This document shows positions 1-13,460 of a stretch of 64,000 nucleotides of DNA, piece after piece. Source of the stretch: Hydractinia symbiolongicarpus (lineage: Eukaryota > Cnidaria > Hydrozoa > Anthoathecata > Hydractiniidae). A model generated the notes under the pieces. The model did not search any database and was not told where the DNA came from. It worked only from the letters and a program-made list of their open reading frames with translations. Within the stretch, counting starts at the first letter, position 1. Every line of letters begins with the position of its first letter. The translations under genes and the position numbers were made by a program. The stretch lies in assembly GCF_029227915.1 (NCBI RefSeq), contig NC_079888.1, positions 21,370,001 through 21,434,000 on the forward strand, given 5' to 3'.

Positions 1-373
1 GACGTGATTGCCGGAACTCAGCGATTACACTGGGCTCTGTGGTAGCGCTTCATTTAAGAATTAAGATAAAAAAGTCATTTTTTTGTTGTGGGACCAATCC
101 TATCCGTTACCGCGCGCTGAAGAAATAGCGATAGTTCCAAAAACTACATTTCATTGACTTTTAACGGTGTCAGTCCGTTTGAGTTACAACGGTTGGGTCA
201 CATATTCGTACCAACATGTATTTAGCGATATTTTTTTGATATTACTAGGTTGCATCGCTTTTAACATTGAAACTATTGACTGTGGGACTTAATTGAACTA
301 ACTTTGGACTGTGACCTGATAAATGTGACAAAAGAGACAATTGAGATCCAAGAAAAAACATTCTTCCTAATTT
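1..373 (+). repeat. Representative satellite monomer (373 bp)
   Basis: First complete unit, used here to define monomer coordinates. It is AT-rich with a CpG-rich patch (CCGTTACCGCGCGCTGA here, TATCGCGCGCTGA in most others). Visible internal structure is: an A-run/T-run pair near 67-86; the word TGTGGGA twice, at 87-93 and 281-287; three AACGG/CCGTT words within about 35 bp around 164-195; and near the end an imperfect tandem pair of GATAAATGT-like words. The length is close to two nucleosome repeats, which is common for satellites. I do not recognise the family by name. Confidence 0.9.
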
Positions 374-2239
374 GACGTGATTGCCGGAACTCAGCGATTA
401 CACTGGGCTCTGTGGTAGCGCTTCATTTAAGAATTAAGATAAAAAAGTCATTTTTTTGTTGTGGGACCAATCCTATCCGTTACCGCGCGCTGAAGAAATA
501 GCGATAGTTCCAAAAACTACATTTCATTGACTTTTAACGGTGTCAGTCCGTTTGAGTTACAACGGTTGGGTCACATATTCGTACCAACATGTATTTAGCG
601 ATATTTTACTCATATTACTAGGTTGCATCGCTTATAACTTTGAAACGATTGACTGTGGGAATTAATTGAACTAATTTTGGACTATTACCTGATAAATGAG
701 ATAAATGAGACAATTGGACTTTAAGAAATAACATTCTTCTTAATTTGACGTGATTGCCGGAACTCAGCGATTACACTGGGCGCTGTGGCAGCGCTTCATT
801 TAAAAACTAAGTGAAAAAAGTCATTTTTTACTGTGGGACCAATCCTAGCCGTTAGCGTGCGCTGAAGAAATAGCAATAGTTTTAAAAACTACATTTGATT
901 GACTTTCTAATGGTGTAAGTCCCTTTCAGTTACAATGGTTTGGTCACAAATACGTACCAACATGTATTTAGCGATATTATTCTGATATTACTAGGTTGCA
1001 TCGCTTTTAACTATGAAACGATTGACTGTGGGACTTAATTGAACTAAATTTGGACTGAGACCTGATAAATGTGATAAATGAGACAATTGGACTCCAAGAA
1101 ATAACATTCTTCTTTATTTGGCGTGATTGTCGGAACTCAGCGATTACAATGGGCGCTGTTGTAGCGCTTCATTTAAAAATTAAGCTAAAAAAAGTCATTT
1201 TCTTACTGTGGGACCAATCCTAGCCGTTAGCGCGCGCTGAAGAAATAGCAATAGTGTCAAAAACTACATTTCATTGAATTTCTAACGGTGTCAGTCCGTT
1301 TGAGTTACAACGTTTGGGTCACATATTCGTACCAACATGTATTTAGCGATATTTATCTGATATTACTAGGTTGCATCGCTTTTAACAGTGAAACAATTGA
1401 CTGTGGGACTTAATTGAACTAACTTTGGACTGTGACCTGATAAATGTGATAAATGAGACAATTGGACTCCAAGAAATAACATTCTTCTTAATTTGACGTG
1501 ATTGCCGGAACTCAGCGATTACACTGGGCTCTGTGGTAGCGCTTCATTTAAGAATTAAGATAAAAAAGTCATTTTTTTGTTGTGGGACCAATCCTATCCG
1601 TTACCGCGCGCTGAAGAAATAGCGATAGTTCCAAAACTACATTTCATTGACTTTTAACGGTGTCAGTCCGTTTGAGTTACAACGGTTGGGTCACATATTC
1701 GTACCAACATGTATTTAGCGATATTTTACTCATATTACTAGGTTGCATCGCTTATAACTTTGAAACGATTGACTGTGGGAATTAATTGAACTAATTTTGG
1801 ACTATCACCTGATAAATGAGATAAATGAGACAATTGGACTTTAAGAAATAACATTCTTCTTAATTTGACGTGATTGCCGGAACTCAGCGATTACACTGGG
1901 CGCTGTGGCAGCGCTTCATTTAAAAACTAAGTTAAAAAAGTCATTTTTTACTGTGGGACCAATCCTAGCCGTTAGCGTGCGCTGAAGAAATAGCAATAGT
2001 TTCAAAAACTACATTTGATTGACTTTCTAATGGTGTCAGTCCCTTTCAGTTACAACGGTTTGGTCACAAATACGTACCAACATGTATTTAGCGATATTAT
2101 TCTGATATTACTAGGTTGCATCGCTTTTAACTATGAAACGATTGACTGTGGGACTTAATTGAACTAAATTTGGACTGTCACCTGATAAATGTGATAAAGG
2201 AGTCAATTGGACTCCAAGAAAAGAACATTCTTCTTAATC
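374..2239 (+). repeat. Two-monomer duplication at left edge
   Basis: Monomers at 374-1119 recur almost unchanged at 1495-2239, about 1,120 bp (three monomers) apart. They share rare variants: GCGATATTTTACTCATATTA, the TGTGGCAGCGCTTC form of the left part, and TTTAAAAACTAAG. The monomer at 1120-1494 separates them and is of a different type (GGCGTGATTGTCGG, CTGTTGTAGCG). This shows local unequal exchange of short blocks, not a regular HOR. Confidence 0.75.
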
Positions 2240-4879
2240 TGACATGATTGCCGAAACTCAGCGATTACACTGGGCTCTGTGGTAGCGCTTCATTTTAGAA
2301 TTATGATAAAGAAAGTCATTTTTTTATTGTGGGACCAATCCTAGCCATTATCGCGCGCTGAGGAAATAGCGACAGTTTCAAAAACTACATTTAATTGACT
2401 TTCTAACGGTGTCAGTCCGTTTGAGTTTCAACGGTTGTGTCACATATTCGTACCAACATGTATTTAGCGATACTTTTTTTATATTACTAGGTTGCATCGC
2501 TTTTAGCAATGAAACGTTGACTGTGGGACTTAAAGGAACTAACTTTGGGCTGTGACCTAATAAATGTGATAAATGAGACAATTGGACTCCAAGAAATAAA
2601 ATTCTTCTTAAATGACGTGATTGCCGAAACTCAGCGATTACACTGGCCGCTGTGGTAGCGCTTCATTTAAGAGTTTAGATAAGTAAGTCATTCTTTACTG
2701 TGGGACCAATCCTATCTGTTATCGCGCGCTGAAGAAATAGCGACAGTTTCAAAAACTAAATTTCATTGAATTTCTAACGGTGTCAGTCCGTTTCAGTTAC
2801 AACGGTTTGGTCACATATTCGTACCAACATGTATTTAGCGATACTTTTCTGATATTACTAGGTTGCATCGCTTTTTACTATGAAACGATTGACTGTGGGA
2901 CTTAATTGAACTAACCTTGAACTCTGGCCTGATAAATGTGATAAATGAGACAATTGGACACCAAGAAATAACATTCTTCTTAATTTGACATGATTGCCGG
3001 AACTCAGCGATTACACTGGCCGCTGTGGTAGCGCTTCATTTAGGAGTTTAGATAAATAAGTCATTTTTTACTGTGGGACCAATCCTATCCGTTATCGCGC
3101 GCTGAAGAAATATCGACAGTTTCGAAAACTACATTTCATTGACTTTTTAACGGTGTCAGTCCCTTTCAGTTACAACGGTTTGGTCACAAATACGTACCAA
3201 CATGTATTTAGCGATATTTTTCTGAGATTACTAGGTTGCGTCGCGTTTAACTATGAAACGATTGACTGTGGGACTTAATTGAACTAACTTTGGACTGTCT
3301 CCTGATAAATGTGATAAAGGAGACAAATGGACTCCAAGAAATAACATTCTTGTTAACTTGACATGATTGCCGAAACTCAGCGATTCCCCGGGGTCTGTGG
3401 TAGCGCTTCCTTTAAGAATTAAGATAAAAAAAGTCATTTTTTTATTGTGGAACCAATCCTAGCCGTTATGGCGCGCTAAAGAAAAAGCGACAGATTCAAG
3501 AACTACATTTCATTGACTTTCTAACGGTGTCAGTCCGTTTGAGTTACAACGGTTGGGTCACATATTCGTACCAACATGTATTTAGCGATACTTTTTTTAT
3601 ATTACTAGGTTGCATCGCTTTTAGCAATGAAACGTTGACTGTGGGACTTAAAGGAACTAACTTTGGGCTGTGACCTGATAAATGTGATAAATGAGACAAT
3701 TGGACTCCAAGAAATAACATTCTTCTTAATTTGACGTGATTGCCGCAACTCAGCGATTACACTGGCCGCTGTGGTAGCGCTTCATTTAAGAGTTTAGATA
3801 AATAAGTCATTTTTTACTGTGGGAACAATCCTATCCGTTATCGCGCGCTGAAGAAATAGCGATAGTTTCAAAAACTAAATTTCATTGACTTTCCAACGGT
3901 GTCAGTCCCTTTCAGTTACAACGGCTTGGTTGCAAATACATACCAACATGTATTTAGCGATATTTTTCTGATATTACCAGGTTGCATCGCTTTTAACTAC
4001 GAAACGATTGACTGTGGGACTTAATTGAGCTAACTTTGGACTGTCACCTGATAAATGTGATAAAGGAGACAATTGGACTCCAAGAAAAAACATTCTTCTT
4101 AATTTGAGATGATTGCCGAAACTCAGCGATTGCACTGGGCTCTGTGGTAGCACTACATTTAAGAATTAAGTTAAAAAAAAGTCATTTTTTTATTAAGGGG
4201 CCGACCCTAGACGTTATCGCGCGCTGAGGAAATAGCGACAGTTTCAAAAACTACATTTCATTGTCTTTCTAACTGTGTCAGTCCGTTTGAGTTTCAACGG
4301 TTGTGTCACATATTCGTACCAACATGTATTTAGCGATATTTTTTTGATATTACTAGGTTGCATCGCTTTTAACAATGAAACGATTGACTGTGGGACTTAA
4401 TTGAACTAACTTTGGACTGTGACCTGATAAATGTGAAAAATGAGACAATTGGACTCCAAGAAATAACATTCTTCTTAATTTGACGTGATTGCCGGAACTC
4501 AGCGATTACACTGGCCGCTGTGGTAGCGCTTCATTTAAGAGTTTAGATAAATAAGTCATTTTTTACTGTGGGACCAATCCTATCCGTTATCGCGCGCTGA
4601 AGAAATAGCGACAGTTTCAAAAACTACATTTCATTGACTTTCTAATGGTGTCAGTCCCTTTCAGTTACAACGGTTTGGTCACAAATACTTACCAACATGT
4701 ATTTAGCGATATTATTCTGATATTACTAGGTTGCGTCGCTTTTAATTATGAAACGATTGACTGTGGGACTTAATTGAACTAACTTTGGACTGTCTCCTGA
4801 TAAATGTGATAAAGGAGACAAATGGACTCCAAGAAATAACATTCTTGTTAACTTGACATGATTGCCGAAACTCAGCGAT
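2240..4879 (+). repeat. Mixed satellite monomers before the 1,575-bp HOR
   Basis: About seven monomers of alternating types with no clean internal period. They include the first CCCCGGGG-bearing monomer (site at 3386-3393). The segment from about 3.5 kb onward, continuing into the next block, is repeated about 6.6 kb downstream: the rare word TTTGAGATGATTGCC with GCGATTGCACTGG at about 4,105 recurs at about 10,702. No gene is visible. Confidence 0.75.
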
Positions 4880-7800
4880 TACACTGGGCTCTGTGGTAGC
4901 GCTTCATTTAAGAATTAAGATAAAAAAAAGTCATTTTTTTATTGTGGAACCAATCCTAGCCGTTATGGCGTGCTAAAGAAAAAGCCACAGTTTCAAGAAC
5001 TACATTTCATTGACTTTCTAACGGTGTCAGTCCGTTTGAGTTACAACGGTTGGGTCACATATTCGTACCAACATGTATTTAGCGATATTTTTCTGATATT
5101 ACTAGGTTGCGTCGCTTTTAACTATAAAACGATTGACTGTGGGACTTAATTGAGCTAACTTTGGACTGTCACCTAATAAATGTGATAAAGGAGTCAATTG
5201 GACTCCAAGAAAAAACATTCTTCTTAATCTGACATGATTGCCGAAACTCAGCGATTACACTGGGCTCTGTGGTAGCGCTTCATTTAAGAATTATGATTAA
5301 AAAAGTCATTTTTTACTGTCGGACCAATCCTATCCGTTATCGCCCGCTGAAAAATAGCGACAGTTTCAAAAACTACATTTCATTGACTTTCTAACGGTGT
5401 CAGTCCCTTTCAGTTACAACGGTTTGGGCACAAATACGTACCAACATGTATTTAGCGATACTTTTTTTATATTACTAAGTTGCATCGCCGTTTGAGTTTC
5501 AACGGTTGTGTCACATATTCGTACCAACATGTATATAGCGATACTTTTTTTATATTACTAAGTTGCATCGCTTTTAGCAATGAAACGTTGACTGTGGGAC
5601 TTAATTGAACTAACTTTGGGCTGTGACCTGATAAATGTGATAAATGAGACAATTGGACTCCAAGAAATAAAATTCTTCTTAATTTGACGTGATTGCCGGA
5701 ACTCAGCGATTACACTGGCCGCTGTTGTAGCGCTTCATTTAAGAGTTTAGATAAGTAAGTCATTCTTTACTGTGGGACCAATCCTATCTGTTATCGCGCG
5801 CTGAAGAAATAGTGACAGTTTCAAAAACTAAATTTCATTGAATTTCTAACGGTGTCAGTCCGTTTCAGTTACAACGGTTTGGTCACATATCCGTACCAAC
5901 ATGTATTTAGCGATATTTTTCTGATATTACAAGGTTGCATCGCTTTTTACTATGAAACGATTGACTGTGGGACTTAATTGAACTAACCTTGAACTCTTGT
6001 CTGATAAATGTGATAAATCAGACAATTGGACACCAAGAAATAACATTCTTCTTAATTTGACATGATTGCCGAAACTCAGCGATTACACTGGCCGCTGTGG
6101 TAGCGCTTCATTTAAGAGTTTAGATAAATAAGTCATTTTTTACTGTGGGACCAATCCTATCCGTTATCGCGCGCTGAAGAAATATCGACAGTTTCGAAAA
6201 CTAAATTTCATTGACTTTTTAACGGTGTCAGTCCCTTTCAGTTACAACGGTTTGGTCACAAATACGTACCAACATGTATTTAGCGATATTTTTCTGATAT
6301 TACTAGGTTGCGTCGCGTTTAACTATGAAACGATTGACTGTGGGACTTAATTGAACTAACTTTGGACTGTCTCCTGATAAATGTGATAAAGGAGACAAAT
6401 AGACTCCAAGAAATAACATTCTTGTTAACTTGACATGATTGCCGAATCTTAGCGATTCCCCGGGGTCTGTGGTAGCGCTTCATTTAAGAATTAAGATAAA
6501 AAAAGTCATTTTTTTATTGTGGAACCAATCCTAGCCGTTATGGCGCGCTAAAGAAAAAGCGACAGTTTCAAGAACTACATTTCATTGACTTTCTAACGGT
6601 GTTAGTCCGTTTGAGTTACAACGGTTGGGTCACATATTCGTACCAACATGTATTTAGCGATATTTTTCTGATATTACTAGGTTGCGTCGCTTTTAACTAT
6701 AAAACGATTGACTGTGGGACTTAATAGAGCTAACTTTGGACTGTCACCTAATAAATGTGATAAAGGAGTCAATTGGACTCCAAGAAAAAACATTCTTCTT
6801 AATCTGACATGATTGCCGAAACTCAGCGATTACACTGGGCTCTGTGGTAGCGCTTCATTTAAGAATTATGATTAAAAAAGTCATTTTTTACTGTCGGACC
6901 AATCCTATCCGTTATCGCCCGCTGAAAAATAGCGACAGTTTCAAAAACTACATTTCATTGACTTTCTAACGGTGTCAGTCCCTTTCAGTTACAACGGTTT
7001 GGGCACAAATACGTACCAACATGTATTTAGCGATACTTTTTTTATATTACTAAGTTGCATCGCCGTTTGAGTTTCAACGGTTGTGTCACATATTCGTACC
7101 AACATGTATATAGCGATACTTTTTTTATATTACTAAGTTGCATCGCTTTCAGCAATGAAACGTTGACTGTGGGACTTAATTGAACTAACTTTGGGCTGTG
7201 ACCTGATAAATGTGATAAATGAGACAATTGGACTCCAAGAAATAAAATTCTTCTTAATTTGACGTGATTGCCGGAACTCAGCGATTACACTGGCCGCTGT
7301 TGTAGCGCTTCATTTAAGAGTTTAGATAAGTAAGTCATTCTTTACTGTGGGACCAATCCTATCTGTTATCGCGCGCTGAAGAAATAGTGACAGTTTCAAA
7401 AACTAAATTTCATTGAATTTCTAACGGTGTCAGTCCGTTTCAGTTACAACGGTTTGGTCACATATTCGTACCAACATGTATTTAGCGATATTTTTCTGAT
7501 ATTACTAGGTTGCATCGCTTTTTACTATGAAACGATTGACTGTGGGACTTAATTGAACTAACCTTGAACTCTTGTCTGATAAATGTGATAAATCAGACAA
7601 TTGGACACCAAGAAATAACATTCTTCTTAATTTGACATGATTGCCGAAACTCAGCGATTACACTGGCCGCTGTGGTAGCGCTTCATTTAAGAGTTTAGAT
7701 AAATAAGTCATTTTTTACTGTGGGACCAATCCTATCCGTTATCGCGCGCTGAAGAAATATCGACAGTTTCGAAAACTAAATTTCATTGACTTTTTAACGG

Positions 7801-10016
7801 TGTCAGTCCCTTTCAGTTACAACGGTTTGGTCACAAATACGTACCAACATGTATTTAGCGATATTTTTCTGATATTACTAGGTTGCGTCGCGTTTAACTA
7901 TGAAACGATTGACTGTGGGACTTAATTGAACTAACTTTGGACTGTCTCCTGATAAATGTGATAAAGGAGACAAATAGACTCCAAGAAATAACATTCTTGT
8001 TAACTTGACATGATTGCCGAATCTTAGCGATTCCCCGGGGTCTGTGGTAGCGCTTCATTTAAGAATTAAGATAAAAAAAGTCATTTTTTTATTGTGGAAC
8101 CAATCCTAGCCGTTATGGCGCGCTAAAGAAAAAGCGACAGTTTCAAGAACTACATTTCATTGACTTTCTAACGGTGTTAGTCCGTTTGAGTTACAACGGT
8201 TGGGTCACATATTCGTACCAACATGTATTTAGCGATACTTTTCTGATATTACTAGGTTGCATCGCTTTTAACTATGAAACGATTGACTGTGGGACTTAAT
8301 TGAGATAACTTTGGACTGTCACCTAATAAATGTGATAAAGGAGTCAATTGGACTCCAAGAAAAAACATTCTTCTTAATCTGACATGATTGCCGAAACTCA
8401 GCGATTACACTGGGCTCTGTGGTAGCGCTTCATTTAAGAATTATGATTAAAAAAGTGATTTTTTACTGTCGGACCAATCCTATCCGTTATCGCCCGCTGA
8501 AAAATAGCGACAGTTTCAAAAACTACATTTCATTGACTTTCTAACGGTGTCAGTCCCTTTCAGTTACAACGGTTTGGGCACAAATACGTACCAACACGTA
8601 TTTAGCGATACTTTTTTTATATTACTAAGTTGCATCGCCGTTTGAGTTTCAACGGTTGTGTCACATATTCGTACCAACATGTATATAGCGATACTTTTTT
8701 TATATTACTAAGTTGCATCGCTTTTAGCAATGAAACGTTGACTGTGGGACTTAATTGAACTAACTTTGGGCTGTGACCTGATAAATGTGATAAATGAGAC
8801 AATTGGACTCCAAGAAATAAAATTCTTCTTAATTTGACGTGATTGCCGGAACTCAGCGATTACACTGGCCGCTGTTGTAGCGCTTCATTTAAGAGTTTAG
8901 ATAAGTAAGTCATTCTTTACTGTGGGACCAATCCTATCTGTTATCGCGCGCTGAAGAAATAGTGACAGTTTCAAAAACTAAATTTCATTGAATTTCTAAC
9001 GGTGTCAGTCCGTTTCAGTTACAACGGTTTGGTCACATATTCGTACCAACATGTATTTAGCGATATTTTTCTGATATTACTAGGTTGCATCGCTTTTTAC
9101 TATGAAACGATTGACTGTGGGACTTAATTGAACTAACCTTGAACTCTTGTCTGATAAATGTGATAAATCAGACAATTGGACACCAAGAAATAACATTCTT
9201 CTTAATTTGACATGATTGCCGAAACTCAGCGATTACACTGGCGGCTGTGGTAGCGCTTCATTTAAGAGTTTAGATAAATAAGTCATTTTTTACTGTGGGA
9301 CCAATCCTATCCGTTATCGCGCGCTGAAGAAATATCGACAGTTTCGAAAACTAAATTTCATTGACTTTTTAACGGTGTCAGTCCCTTTCAGTTACAACGG
9401 TTTGGTCACAAATACGTACCAACATGTATTTAGCGATATTTTTCTGATATTACTAGGTTGCGTCGCGTTTAACTATGAAACGATTGACTGTGGGACTTAA
9501 TTGAACTAACTTTGGACTGTCTCCTGATAAATGTGATAAAGGAGACAAATAGACTCCAAGAAATAACATTCTTGTTAACTTGACATGATTGCCGAATCTT
9601 AGCGATTCCCCGGGGTCTGTGGTAGCGCTTCATTTAAGAATTAAGATAAAAAAAGTCATTTTTTTATTGTGGAACCAATCCTAGCCGTTATGGCGCGCTA
9701 AAGAAAAAGCGACAGTTTCAAGAACTACATTTCATTGACTTTCTAACGGTGTTAGTCCGTTTGAGTTACAACGGTTGGGTCATATATTCGTACCAACATG
9801 TATTTAGCGATATTTTTCTGATATTACTAGGTTGCATCGCTTTTAACTATGAAACGATTGACTGTGGGACTTAATTGAGATAACTTTGGACTGTCACCTA
9901 ATAAATGTGATAAAGGAGTCAATTGGACTCCAAGAAAAAACATTCTTCTTAATCTGACATGATTGCCGAAACTCAGCGATTACACTGGGCTCTGTGGTAG
10001 CGCTTCATTTAAGAAT
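4880..10016 (+). repeat. Four-monomer higher-order repeat, 1,575 bp, about 3.3 copies
   Basis: Three successive copies align at an exact offset of 1,575 bp: the 83-bp duplication junctions fall at 5,489, 7,064 and 8,639, and the CCCCGGGG sites at 6,458, 8,033 and 9,608. The unit equals four 373-bp monomers plus 83 bp. The copies differ by only scattered single bases (for example TTTTAGCAATG versus TTTCAGCAATG, and CAACATG versus CAACACG before one junction). The left boundary is approximate. On the right, homology stops near 10,016, where AAGAATTATGATT is replaced by AAGAATTGAGAT. Confidence 0.88.
5489..5571 (+). repeat. 83-bp intra-monomer tandem duplication (first copy)
   Basis: After TTGCATCGC the sequence jumps back to CGTTTGAGTTTCAACGG and repeats about 83 bp of the same monomer, including CGTACCAACATGTATATAGC and the T-run, until TTGCATCGC occurs again. 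The same junction is present at 7,064, 8,639 and 12,083, and at 21,589 and 36,939 in a truncated context. It is what makes the local HOR 1,575 bp instead of 1,492 bp. Confidence 0.88.
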
Positions 10017-11459
10017 TGAGATAAAAAAGTCATTTTTTTATTGGGGGACCAATCCTAGCCATTATCGCGCGCTGAGAAAATAGCGACAGTTTCAAAAACT
10101 ACCACAAATTGACTTTCTAACAGTGTCAGTCCGTTTGAGTTACAACGGTTGGGTCACATATTCGTACCAACATGTATTTAGCGATACTTTTTTTATATTA
10201 CTAGGTTGCATCGCTTTTAGCAATGAAACGTTGACTGTGGGACTTAAAGGAACTAACTTTGGGCTGTGACCTGATAAATGTGATAAATGAGACAATTGGA
10301 CTCCAAGAAATAACATTCTTCTTACTTTGACGTGATTGCCGCAACTCAGCGATTACACTGGCCGCTGCGGTAGCGCTTCATTTAAGAGTTTAGATAAATA
10401 AGTCATTTTTTACTGTGGGAACAATCCTATCCGTTATCGCGCGCTGAAGAAATAGCGATAGTTTCAAAAACTAAATTTCATTGACTTTCCAACGGTGTCA
10501 GTCCCTTTCAGTTACAACGGTTTGGTCGCAAATACGTACCAACATGTATTTAGCGATATTTTTCTGATATTACCAGGTTGCACCGCTTTTAACTACGAAA
10601 CGATTGACTGTGGGACTTAATTGAGCTAACTTTGGACTGTCACCTGATAAATGTGATAAAGGAGACAATTGGACTCCAAGAAAAAACATTCTTCTTAATT
10701 TGAGATGATTGCCGAAACTCAGCGATTGCACTGGGCTCTGTGGTAGCACTACATTTAAGAATTAAGTTAAAAAAAGTCATTTTTTTATTAAGGGGCCAAC
10801 CCTAGACGTTATCGCGCGCTGAGGAAATAGCGACAGTTTCAAAAACTACATTTCATTTTCTTTCTAACGGTGTCAGTCCGTTTGAGTTTCAACGGTTGTG
10901 TCGCATATTCGTACCAACATTTATTTAGCAATATTTTTTTGATATTACTAGGTTGCATCGCTTTTAACAATGAAACGATTGACTGTGGGACTTAATTGAA
11001 CTAACTTTGGACTGTGACCTGATAAATGTGAAAAATGAGACAATTGGACTCCAAGAAATAACATTCTTCTTAATTTGACGTGATTGCCGGAACTCAGCGA
11101 TTACACTGGCCGCTGTGGTAGCGCTTCATTTAAGAGTTTAGATAAATAAGTCATTTTTTACTGTGGGACCAATCCTATCCGTTATCGCGCGCTGAAGAAA
11201 TAGCGACAGTTTCAAAAACTACATTTCATTGACTTTCTAACGGTGTCAGTCCCTTTCAGTTACAACGGTTTGGTCACAAATACTTACCAACATGTATTTA
11301 GCGATATTATTCTGATATTACTAGGTTGCGTCGCTTTTAATTATGAAACGATTGACTGTGGGACTTAATTGAACTAACTTTGGACTGTCTCCTGATAAAT
11401 GTGATAAAGGAGACAAATGGACTCCAAGAAATAACATTCTTGTTAACTTGACATGATTG
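10017..11459 (+). repeat. Satellite monomers separating 1,575-bp HOR copies
   Basis: About four monomers, beginning with the AAGAATTGAGAT and CTACCACAAATTG type. Most of this stretch matches 3.5-4.9 kb at an offset of about 6,597 bp. One monomer carries the unusual CAACATTTATTTAGCAATA variant at about 10,915. No gene is visible. Confidence 0.75.
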
Positions 11460-13460
11460 CCGAAACTCAGCGATTACACTGGGCTCTGTGGTAGCGCTTC
11501 ATTTAAGAATTAAGATAAAAAAAGTCATTTTTTTATTGTGGAACCAATCCTAGCCGTTATGGCGCGCTAAAGAAAAAGCGACAGTTTCAAGAACTACATT
11601 TCATTGACTTTCTAACGGTGTTAGTCCGTTTGAGTTACAACGGTTGGGTCACATATTCGTACCAACATGTATTTAGCGATATTTTTCTGATATTACTAGG
11701 TTGCGTCGCTTTTAACTATAAAACGATTGACTGTGGGACTTAATTGAGCTAACTTTGGACTGTCACCTAATAAATGTGATAAAGGAGTCAATTGGACTCC
11801 AAGAAAAAACATTCTTCTTAATCTGACATGATTGCCGAAACTCAGCGATTACACTGGGCTCTGTGGTAGCGCTTCATTTAAGAATTATGATTAAAAAAGT
11901 CATTTTTTACTGTAGGACCAATCCTATCCGTTATCGCCCGCTGAAAAATAGCGACAGTTTCAAAAACTACATTTCATTGACTTTCTAACGGTGTCAGTCC
12001 CTTTCAGTTACAACGGTTTGGGCACAAATACGTACCAACACGTATTTAGCGATACTTTTTTTATATTACTAAGTTGCATCGCCGTTTGAGTTTCAACGGT
12101 TGTGTCACATATTCGTACCAACATGTATATAGCGATACTTTTTTTATATTTCTAAGTTGCATCGCTTTTAGCAATGAAACGTTGACTGTGGGACTTAATT
12201 GAACTAACTTTGGGCTGTGACCTGATAAATGTGATAAATGAGACAATTGGACTCCAAGAAATAAAATTCTTTTTAATTTGACGTGATTGCCGGAACTCAG
12301 CGATTACACTGGCCGCTGTTGTAGCGCTTCATTTAAGAGTTTAGATAAGTAAGTCATTCTTTACTGTGGGACCAATCCTATCTGTTATCGCGCGCTGAAG
12401 AAATAGTGACAGTTTCAAAAACTAAATTTCATTGAATTTCTAACGGTGTCAGTCCGTTTCAGTTACAACGGTTTGGTCACATATTCGTACCAACATGTAT
12501 TTAGCGATATTTTTCTGATATTACTAGGTTGCATCGCTTTTTACTATGAAACGATTGACTGTGGGACTTAATTGAACTAACCTTGAACTCTTGTCTGATA
12601 AATGTGATAAATCAGACAATTGGACACCAAGAAATAACATTCTTCTTAATTTGACATGATTGCCGAAACTCAGCGATTACACTGGCCGCTGTGGTAGCGC
12701 TTCATTTAAGAGTTTAGATAAATAAGTCATTTTTTACTGTGGGACCAATCCTATCCGTTATCGCGCGCTGAAGAAATATCGACAGTTTCGAAAACTAAAT
12801 TTCATTGACTTTTTAACGGTGTCAGTCCCTTTCAGTTACAACGGTTTGGTCACAAATACGTACCAACATGTATTTAGCGATATTTTTCTGATATTACTAG
12901 GTTGCGTCGCGTTTAACTATGAAACGATTGACTGTGGGACTTAATTGAACTAACTTTGGACTGTCTCCTGATAAATGTGATAAAGGAGACAAATAGACTC
13001 CAAGAAATAACATTCTTGTTAACTTGACATGATTGCCGAATCTTAGCGATTCCCCGGGGTCTGTGGTAGCGCTTCATTTAAGAATTAAGATAAAAAAAGT
13101 CATTTTTTTATTGTGGAACCAATCCTAGCCGTTATGGCGCGCTAAAGAAAAAGCGACAGTTTCAAGAACTACATTTCATTGACTTTCTAACGGTGTTAGT
13201 CCGTTTGAGTTACAACGGTTGGGTCACATATTCGTACCAACATGTATTTAGCGATATTTTTCTGATATTACTAGGTTGCATCGCTTTTAACTATGAAACG
13301 ATTGACTGTGGGACTTAATTGAGATAACTTTGGACTGTCACCTAATAAATGTGATAAAGGAGTCAATTGGACTCCAAGAAAAAACATTCTTCTTAATCTG
13401 ACATGATTGCCGAAACTCAGCGATTACACTGGGCTCTGTGGTAGCGCTTCATTTAAGAAT
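11460..13460 (+). repeat. Displaced copy of the 1,575-bp HOR
   Basis: Matches 8,016-10,016 at an offset of 3,444 bp, including the 83-bp duplication junction (12,083) and the CCCCGGGG monomer (13,052). Homology continues slightly past the end into the AAGAATTGAGAT-type monomer. This indicates a block duplication that already contained the HOR. Confidence 0.82.

Noticed and set aside
118-140. Hammerhead ribozyme candidate (CTGAAGA in each monomer)
   Set aside because: Several satellites encode hammerheads and CTGAAGA fits the CUGANGA box, but no stem II followed by GAAA is found at suitable spacing on this strand, and I saw no matching core on the other.
206-222. CENP-B-box-like sequence at ATTCGTACCAACATG
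   Set aside because: Matches the TTCG and central A of the box but has ATGT where CGGG is required.
1-373. Pol III A/B boxes or tRNA/SINE origin of the monomer
   Set aside because: No GGTTCGANTCC-like B box and no plausible A box at the right spacing; no poly(A) or tail structure in the monomer.
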